Below the pieces are notes generated by a model, which was not told the DNA's origin, searched no databases, and worked only from the letters and a program-made list of their open reading frames with translations. From Streptomyces sp. CB01881 (GTDB taxonomy: Bacteria > Actinomycetota > Actinomycetes > Streptomycetales > Streptomycetaceae), in assembly GCF_002953255.1 (NCBI RefSeq), contig NZ_CP026498.1:8994506-9058505 (forward strand): 64,000 nucleotides of DNA, written 5' to 3'. The position numbers and the translations under genes were made by a program. This document shows, piece after piece, positions 59,350 through 64,000 of the stretch; the stretch's first letter is position 1; each line of letters starts with the position of its first letter.

Positions 59350-60734
59350 CGGACGCCCGCCCGCCCGGTCCCGGGCGCCTGCGGAGCCGGCCGCGAACCC
59401 GCTCGGGGTGCCGGCTGCGACACCGCCGGGGGGACCGGTTGCGCACCCGCCTGCGGTGCCGGCTGCGACACCGCCCGCGACACCGTCTGGGGGAGTGGCA
59501 GCCGCGCCGCCACCCGGAACCCGCCCTCCGGACGCGGGCCGGCGCTGAACCGGCCGTGCAGCAGGCTGACGCGCTCGCGCATGCCGGTGATGCCGAAACC
59601 GGACCCCGCCGGACTCGGCGTCCCACGCCCGTCGTCGAGGACCTCCACCGACAACTCCTCCACCCCGTAGTCGATGGCCACCCGGCAGTTCCCGGTGCCC
59701 GCATGGCGGACCACGTTGGTCACCGCCTCCTGCACGATACGGTAGGCGGACAGGTCGATGTCGGCCGGCAGCCGACGCCGCTCGCCGGCCCACTGCACCT
59801 CGACCCGGACCCCTGCGTCCGCGGTCGCCGCCACCAGCCGCTCGACGTCCGCGAGCCCCGGCGTCGGAGCGAGCGGAGCCGAGCCCGTGCCGGTGTCCGG
59901 ATCGGCCTGACGGAGCGCCACCAGTGTGCGCCGGAGGCCCGCCAGGGTCTCCCGGCTGGTGGACTCGATCGCCCGCAGCGCCTCGCGCGCCTCGGCCGGC
60001 TGCGTCTCGATGACCCGGCTGCCCACCCCGGCCTGGATGGCGATGATCCCGATGCTGTGCGCGACCATGTCGTGCAACTCGCGGGCGATCCGCAGCCGTT
60101 CCGCGGTCACCGCCTCGGCGATCTCCTGCGAGCGCAGGGCGACCGCGTGCTCGCGGCGCTCGCGGAGCAGCAGGCCGACCACGCAGCAGGTGACCAGCGC
60201 CAGGAGGACGATCAGGGCGACGCCCACCATGTTGTCGGGGCGGGTGAACAGGCCGACGGCGAGGAACTGCAGCACGAACGCCACCGCGACGGCGGCGGTC
60301 GAGGTGCGTTGCGACCGGGTGGCGACCACCAGGCCCAGTACGAGGTCCACCGTCAGGAACGGCAGGAACGTCATCGCGCTCTGGCCCCGGCTCAGCACCA
60401 CCACGCTCAGCGCGCCGAACAGGGTCAGTGCCAGGGCCGTCAGCGGACGGCGGCGCAGCAGGCCGAGGAGCAGGCCGCCGGCGAGCAGCCCCCCGAGGGC
60501 GTGCAGGTCGCTGTTGGCCCGCGGCGCGCCGGTCATCAGCAGCAGCACCACGACGGGGTAGCACGCCCCGCCGACCCAGGCCGCGAGCCGGTGGCCCCGT
60601 GCCACCTCGGTGGACGTGCCGGCTCCGGTGGCCGCACCCGCTTCGGTCCCCCCGCCCGCTTCGGTCCCCCCGCTCGCCTCGCCCGCCCGGCTCGTTCCGC
60701 CTGTTCCGCCTGCTCTGCCCGCCCCGCTCGTCAT
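59346..60734 (-). CDS. Sensor histidine kinase
   Basis: 462 residues. A Gly/Ala/Thr-rich head, about six helices (50-215), dimerisation block RLRIARELHDMVAHSIGIIA (phospho-acceptor His), HATPase with QEAVTNVVRHAGTGN and DDGRGTP, and a tail of QPAPQAG-like repeats. Belongs to the DesK/LiaS-like class with NarL partners. Divergent from the ABC exporter genes. Confidence 0.9.
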   Translation of the reverse strand: MTSGAGRAGGTGGTSRAGEASGGTEAGGGTEAGAATGAGTSTEVARGHRLAAWVGGACYPVVVLLLMTGAPRANSDLHALGGLLAGGLLLGLLRRRPLTALALTLFGALSVVVLSRGQSAMTFLPFLTVDLVLGLVVATRSQRTSTAAVAVAFVLQFLAVGLFTRPDNMVGVALIVLLALVTCCVVGLLLRERREHAVALRSQEIAEAVTAERLRIARELHDMVAHSIGIIAIQAGVGSRVIETQPAEAREALRAIESTSRETLAGLRRTLVALRQADPDTGTGSAPLAPTPGLADVERLVAATADAGVRVEVQWAGERRRLPADIDLSAYRIVQEAVTNVVRHAGTGNCRVAIDYGVEELSVEVLDDGRGTPSPAGSGFGITGMRERVSLLHGRFSAGPRPEGGFRVAARLPLPQTVSRAVSQPAPQAGAQPVPPAVSQPAPRAGSRPAPQAPGTGRAGVR

Positions 60735-60777
60735 GCCGCGAGACTAGCCGTCGGCCGCCCGCCGGACATTGGCCCCC

Positions 60778-60789
60778 GGGCGTACGCCC
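60778..60789. promoter_or_regulatory. Perfect palindrome GGGCGTACGCCC in divergent gap
   Basis: A 12-bp palindrome lies 45 bp before the kinase start and 77 bp before the ABC start (60735-60865). Likely binding site of the NarL-type regulator. Confidence 0.55.
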
Positions 60790-60865
60790 CAGGGCGAAGC
60801 GGCCCGTGCAACTGTCGCCCTCGGCCTGATGCCCGGTGCGGGGTCCGACCGGAAGAGTCGGTGCC

Positions 60866-61786
60866 GTGATCGAAGTCAACGAACTCACCAAGACGTACGG
60901 CGGCAGGACCGCCGTGGACCACCTGTCGTTCACCGTCCGGGCCGGGCAGGTCACCGGGTTCCTCGGGCCCAACGGCGCCGGCAAGACCACCACCCTGCGA
61001 CTGATCCTCGGCCTGGACGCGCCCACCGCCGGCACGGCCACCGTCGGGGGCGTCCCGTTCCGCAGCCACCGGCGCGGACTGCGGCACGTCGGGGCCCTGC
61101 TGGACGCGGGGCACGTCCACGGCGGGCGGACCGCCGAGGCCCATCTGGCGGCGCTGGCCCGCAGCAACGGCATCGCGCGGAGCCGGGTGGCCGAGGTGCT
61201 GGCGGAGGTGGGCCTGGCCGAGGCGGCGCGCCGCCGGATCGGCGGATTCTCGCTCGGCATGAAGCAGCGGCTCGGCATCGCCACCGCCCTGCTCGGGGAC
61301 CCGCCGGTGCTGGTGTTCGACGAGCCCGTCAACGGCATGGACCCGGAGGGCGTGCTCTGGGTCCGCCGGCTGTTCCGCCGGCTGGCCGCGGAGGGCCGCA
61401 CGGTGTTCCTCTCCAGCCACCTGATGGCGGAGATGGAGCAGACCGCCGACCAGCTCGTCGTCATCGGGCAGGGCCGGCTGGTCGCCGCCGAGCCGGTCCG
61501 GGCCTTCGCCGCCCGCAGCACCCGGCTCACCGTGGTGGTCGGCACCCCGCAGGCCGCCGAACTGACCGTGCTGCTGACCGCGGCCGGCGCCTCGGTCGAA
61601 CCGGAGGGCTCGGCCGGGGCCGAACGGCTCGTCGTGACCGGGGCGGCGGCCGGCCGGATCGGCGCACTCGCCGCCGAGCACCGCATCGTGCTGACCGAAC
61701 TCGCCACCCGAAGCGCCTCGTTGGAGGAGGCGTTCATGGAACTGACCGCAGACCGCGTCGACTACCAGGCAGGACGGACCCGATGA
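60866..61786 (+). CDS. ABC-2 type ATP-binding protein
   Basis: 306 residues. Walker A GPNGAGKTT, signature FSLGMKQRLGIATAL, Walker B PVLVFDEPVNGMD, H-loop LSSHLMAEM; C-terminal extension (about 215-306) as in drug/antibiotic-exporting ABC-2 ATPases. Start GTG 60866. Stop overlaps permease start (ATGA). Confidence 0.93.
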   Translation: MIEVNELTKTYGGRTAVDHLSFTVRAGQVTGFLGPNGAGKTTTLRLILGLDAPTAGTATVGGVPFRSHRRGLRHVGALLDAGHVHGGRTAEAHLAALARSNGIARSRVAEVLAEVGLAEAARRRIGGFSLGMKQRLGIATALLGDPPVLVFDEPVNGMDPEGVLWVRRLFRRLAAEGRTVFLSSHLMAEMEQTADQLVVIGQGRLVAAEPVRAFAARSTRLTVVVGTPQAAELTVLLTAAGASVEPEGSAGAERLVVTGAAAGRIGALAAEHRIVLTELATRSASLEEAFMELTADRVDYQAGRTR

Positions 61787-62685
61787 CCGCACTCGCCCCC
61801 GAGCCCGCCGGCGCCTCCCCGGCCCCCACCCCTTCCTCCTCTTCCTCTTCCCCTTCCTCCCCCTCCGCCGGCCGGACTGCCGAGCCGCCCGCGCGCTTCG
61901 GCGACGTGTTCGCCGCCGAGTGGATCAAGCTGCGCTCGCTGCGCTCCACCCCGTGGATTTTTGCCTTCGCCGTCCTGTTCGTCGTCGGCTCCTCCGCGGC
62001 GGCGGCGCTGGCGGAGTCCGCCAACCTCGCGGGGGTCGAGATGGCGGCCCGCCCCAACGAGGGCTTCCTGGTGTTCGACGCCTATCCGGTGCCCGGCTAC
62101 CTGACGCTGATGCTCGTCGCCGGCAGCCTCGGCGCGTTCAGCGTCGTCAACGAGTACAGCAGCGGGCTGATCCGCACCACCATGGTGGCGGTGCCCGCGC
62201 GCCGCGAGGTGGTACTGGCGAAGGCGGCGGTCGTCACCGCGGTCTGGACCGTGGCCGGCACGGTGACCTCGATCGGCTCGTTCACCGTCTCCCAGGCGAT
62301 CCTGAACGTGCATCAGGCCGGCGTCCCGTTCAGCCACCCCGGTGTCCTGCGCGCCGTGGTGGTGTCCGCGCTGGTGGCCCCGGTCTGCGCGCTGGTCGGA
62401 CTGTGCTTCGGCGTCCTGGTCCGGCACGCCGCGGCGGCCACGGTCACCACCGGCTTCGTGCTGCTGATGCTGCCGGTGTTCTTCTCGACCTCCGTGCGCT
62501 GGTCCGCCGACGTCAACCACCTGATGGTGTCCTCCGCCTGGAAGCGCCTGGTCGAGCACTGGTCACCGCCGCCCGGCAGCGGCTTCGACTACCCCACCGT
62601 CTCCGGCTCCTGGACAGTGCTGGCGGTCTGGCCGCTGGCCGCCGTCGTCCTCTCGCTGGCCGTCGTACGGCGCCGTGACGTCTGA
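61783..62685 (+). CDS. ABC-2 permease
   Basis: 300 residues. Ser/Pro-rich first 35 residues, then six helices; the FGDVFAAEWIKLRSLRSTPWI start and EYSSGLIRTTMVAVPARREVVLAKA segment are typical of ABC-2/NatB-like permeases. Works with the ATPase in export of an unknown compound, probably under the divergent kinase/regulator pair. Confidence 0.9.
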   Translation: MTALAPEPAGASPAPTPSSSSSSPSSPSAGRTAEPPARFGDVFAAEWIKLRSLRSTPWIFAFAVLFVVGSSAAAALAESANLAGVEMAARPNEGFLVFDAYPVPGYLTLMLVAGSLGAFSVVNEYSSGLIRTTMVAVPARREVVLAKAAVVTAVWTVAGTVTSIGSFTVSQAILNVHQAGVPFSHPGVLRAVVVSALVAPVCALVGLCFGVLVRHAAAATVTTGFVLLMLPVFFSTSVRWSADVNHLMVSSAWKRLVEHWSPPPGSGFDYPTVSGSWTVLAVWPLAAVVLSLAVVRRRDV

Positions 62686-62780
62686 GGCAGCGTGACGTCT
62701 GCGGAGGTGTGACGTCCGAGGCGGCGTGAGACGTGCTGACGTGTGATCAAAGCCGCGGGTTGCCCTAGGATCGACAGCCC

Positions 62781-63455
62781 ATGGACGCCAATGCGGAAAA
62801 CCTGATGATCACTGTTCCGTCGGGCCGGGTGACACTGTCCGACCGGCGGACCCAGCGCAGCTGGCCGGTGGATCTCGCGCCCTACCGGCTCGCGGCGTTC
62901 CCGGTCACCCAGGCGTTGTACGCGGAGGTGACCGGCGACCGGCCGGGCACCGCCGAGGGGGACCGCCTGCCCGTCGAGAGCGTCTCCTGGTGGGACGCGG
63001 TCCGCTTCTGCAACACCCTCTCCCACCGCGACGGCCTCACCCCCGCCTACCACCCCGACCCCGAGGCCGAGACCGTCACGTGGGACCAGGACGCCGACGG
63101 GTACCGGCTGCCCACCGAGGCCGAGTGGGAGCACGCCTGCCGCGCCGGCACCACCGGACCGCACTACGGCCCGCTGGACGAGATCGCCTGGTACCGCGGC
63201 AACTCGGACGAGCGGATCCACGAGGTGGGCGGCAAGCAGCCCAACCCCTGGGGCTTCCACGACATGCTCGGCAACGTCTGGAACTGGTGCTGGGACGTCT
63301 ACGACGCCGAGGTCTACGGCAGCTACCGGGTCCTGCGCGGCGGCGGCTGGTTCGACGAGCACTGGAGCTGCCGCGCCTCCGCCCGCCGCCGCAGCCACCC
63401 CACCTACCGCGTCGACGACGTCGGCTTCCGCATCGCCCGCTCCCTCACCTCCTGA
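62781..63455 (+). CDS. SUMF1-domain (formylglycine-generating-like) protein
   Basis: 224 residues covering the SUMF1 fold: PVTQALYAEVTGD, SWWDAVRFCNTLSHRDGL, YRLPTEAEWEHACRAGT, NPWGFHDMLGNVWNWCWDVYD, RGGGWFDEHWSCRASARR. In formylglycine-generating enzymes two cysteines bind copper in this last segment; here the first is Asp (D192) and only C197 remains, so true FGE activity is unlikely. TAGGAT ends 8 bp before ATG 62781, suggesting a leaderless or nearly leaderless transcript. Confidence 0.85.
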   Translation: MDANAENLMITVPSGRVTLSDRRTQRSWPVDLAPYRLAAFPVTQALYAEVTGDRPGTAEGDRLPVESVSWWDAVRFCNTLSHRDGLTPAYHPDPEAETVTWDQDADGYRLPTEAEWEHACRAGTTGPHYGPLDEIAWYRGNSDERIHEVGGKQPNPWGFHDMLGNVWNWCWDVYDAEVYGSYRVLRGGGWFDEHWSCRASARRRSHPTYRVDDVGFRIARSLTS

Positions 63456-63520
63456 GGCCTCAGGGCGGCTCAGGGCAGGTCAGGCGGTTCAGCGCAGGTC
63501 GGTGCGGGTTCAGGATGGGT

Positions 63521-63560
63521 CGGTGCAGGTCGGTGCAGGTCGGTGCAGGTCGGTGCGGTT
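63521..63560. repeat. 10-bp tandem repeat CGGTGCAGGT
   Basis: Three exact copies (63521-63550) and one diverged copy (CGGTGCGGTT) lie in the gap after the SUMF1 gene. Adjacent bases (63451-63464) form the palindrome CCTGAGGCCTCAGG over the stop codon, a likely terminator. Confidence 0.85.
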
Positions 63561-63664
63561 CAGTGCGGTGAGGGTGGTGACCCGGGCGCTGCCGTCGGAG
63601 CCGAGCCGTCCCTCGGCCGGGCCCGCGTAGGGGCCCGCCGCCGCCGGCTGGGAGGATCTCCGGC

Positions 63665-64000
63665 ATGACGTCCCCGTTCCGCGTCCTCCACGTCCTCGGC
63701 GACCGCCCGTTCGCCGAGGTCGGTCAGCCTGTCCTCGCCGTGTCCGACGAGGGGCGCGGCCTGCTCGCCGTCGCGGACGAGCCCGGGTTCGCCGGGGTGG
63801 CGACGACGGGGGTGTACGGCACGGGGGACCTCGGCTGCCGGGCCGTGCTCCGGACGCGCTTCCCGGTCCACGCGCTGGCCTTCCACCCCACGGCGCCCCT
63901 GCTCGCCGTCGGCACCGGGGAGTACGACGGCGGCTACTTCTTCGAGGGGGAGCTGTTCCTGCTCGACTGGGAAACGGGCGCCACCACCTCCCTCATCGAG
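63665..64000 (+). CDS. Beta-propeller (WD40-like) protein, N-terminal part
   Basis: 112 codons are visible and the frame runs off the window. The segments VHALAFHPTAPLLAVGTGEYDGG and ELFLLDWETGATTSL are a WD40-type blade pair, so a repeat scaffold protein is expected. ATG 63665 lies 10 bp after GGGAGG. Function unknown. Confidence 0.7.
   Translation, partial: MTSPFRVLHVLGDRPFAEVGQPVLAVSDEGRGLLAVADEPGFAGVATTGVYGTGDLGCRAVLRTRFPVHALAFHPTAPLLAVGTGEYDGGYFFEGELFLLDWETGATTSLIE

Overview
This 64 kb, very GC-rich window carries closely packed genes with strong G/C third-position bias, frequent GTG starts and many 4-bp ATGA/GTGA stop-start overlaps. The family repertoire (SCO2400-family zinc-ribbon protein, choice-of-anchor C protein, TipAL-type MerR regulator, Eis-like acetyltransferase, a GH18 chitinase with a DasR-type site, short RRHVDL-type leader peptide) points to Streptomycetaceae, Streptomyces or Kitasatospora. 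I saw no rRNA, tRNA, CRISPR array, prophage or intact insertion sequence. Both window ends cut genes (a VanZ-like protein at the left, a beta-propeller protein at the right).

Layout. 0-9 kb: beta-propeller protein and a small partner, zinc-ribbon membrane protein, MBL hydrolase, Tat-exported PI-PLC, a zinc-ribbon/SDR fusion, a LysE exporter and a secreted chitinase. 9-20 kb: Eis-like acetyltransferase, a frameshifted choice-of-anchor C gene, SGNH hydrolase, aldo/keto reductase, GNAT, an iodotyrosine-deiodinase-like flavoprotein, a lipoprotein serine protease between two ABC-F genes. 20-28 kb: a 5'-truncated S41 protease abutting a small antitoxin/Fic-like toxin pair, a Pr6Pr membrane protein, a membrane protein/kinase/regulator operon, and a three-gene operon with a type VII-like helical protein and a frameshifted membrane-anchored protein. 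28-35 kb: a four-gene acyl-CoA degradation operon (CoA-transferase, acyl-CoA dehydrogenase, thiolase, FadB-type fusion) with a clear promoter and operator, facing a MerR regulator whose own upstream region carries the same half-site. 35-42 kb: a 2-oxoglutarate/Fe(II)-type oxygenase preceded by a leader peptide, then a two-component system divergent from an ABC exporter. 42-54 kb: TipAL-like regulator, DUF2332, NTF2-like secreted protein, patatin with divergent TetR, an OmpR-type two-component system, and a LysR regulator divergent from an EamA-MFS-SgcJ operon. 54-57 kb: a decay zone with three gene remnants around one intact MpaB-family oxygenase gene. 57-64 kb: tandem SUKH-4 protein, DUF2199, another two-component system divergent from an ABC exporter, and a SUMF1-domain protein.

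How the parts work together. Four two-component systems lie within 38 kb, two of them divergent from an ABC exporter with a palindrome between, the usual plan of envelope-stress or peptide-detoxification modules. The acyl-CoA operon encodes a near-complete beta-oxidation spiral plus CoA transfer and seems to be locally regulated. The most notable regulatory signals are a near-perfect DasR-type site in front of the chitinase, a cysteine-containing leader peptide plus hairpin in front of the oxygenase, the shared TGTGACAG element of the fatty-acid operon and MerR gene, and a palindrome over the -35 box between patatin and TetR. Several reading frames look broken (choice-of-anchor C, type VII-associated membrane protein, KefF-like oxidoreductase, XRE regulator); both real decay and sequencing indels are possible. 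I did not find one clearly undescribed multi-gene system; the best candidates are the degenerate Fic-like pair, the type VII-like three-gene operon and the leader-peptide-controlled oxygenase.
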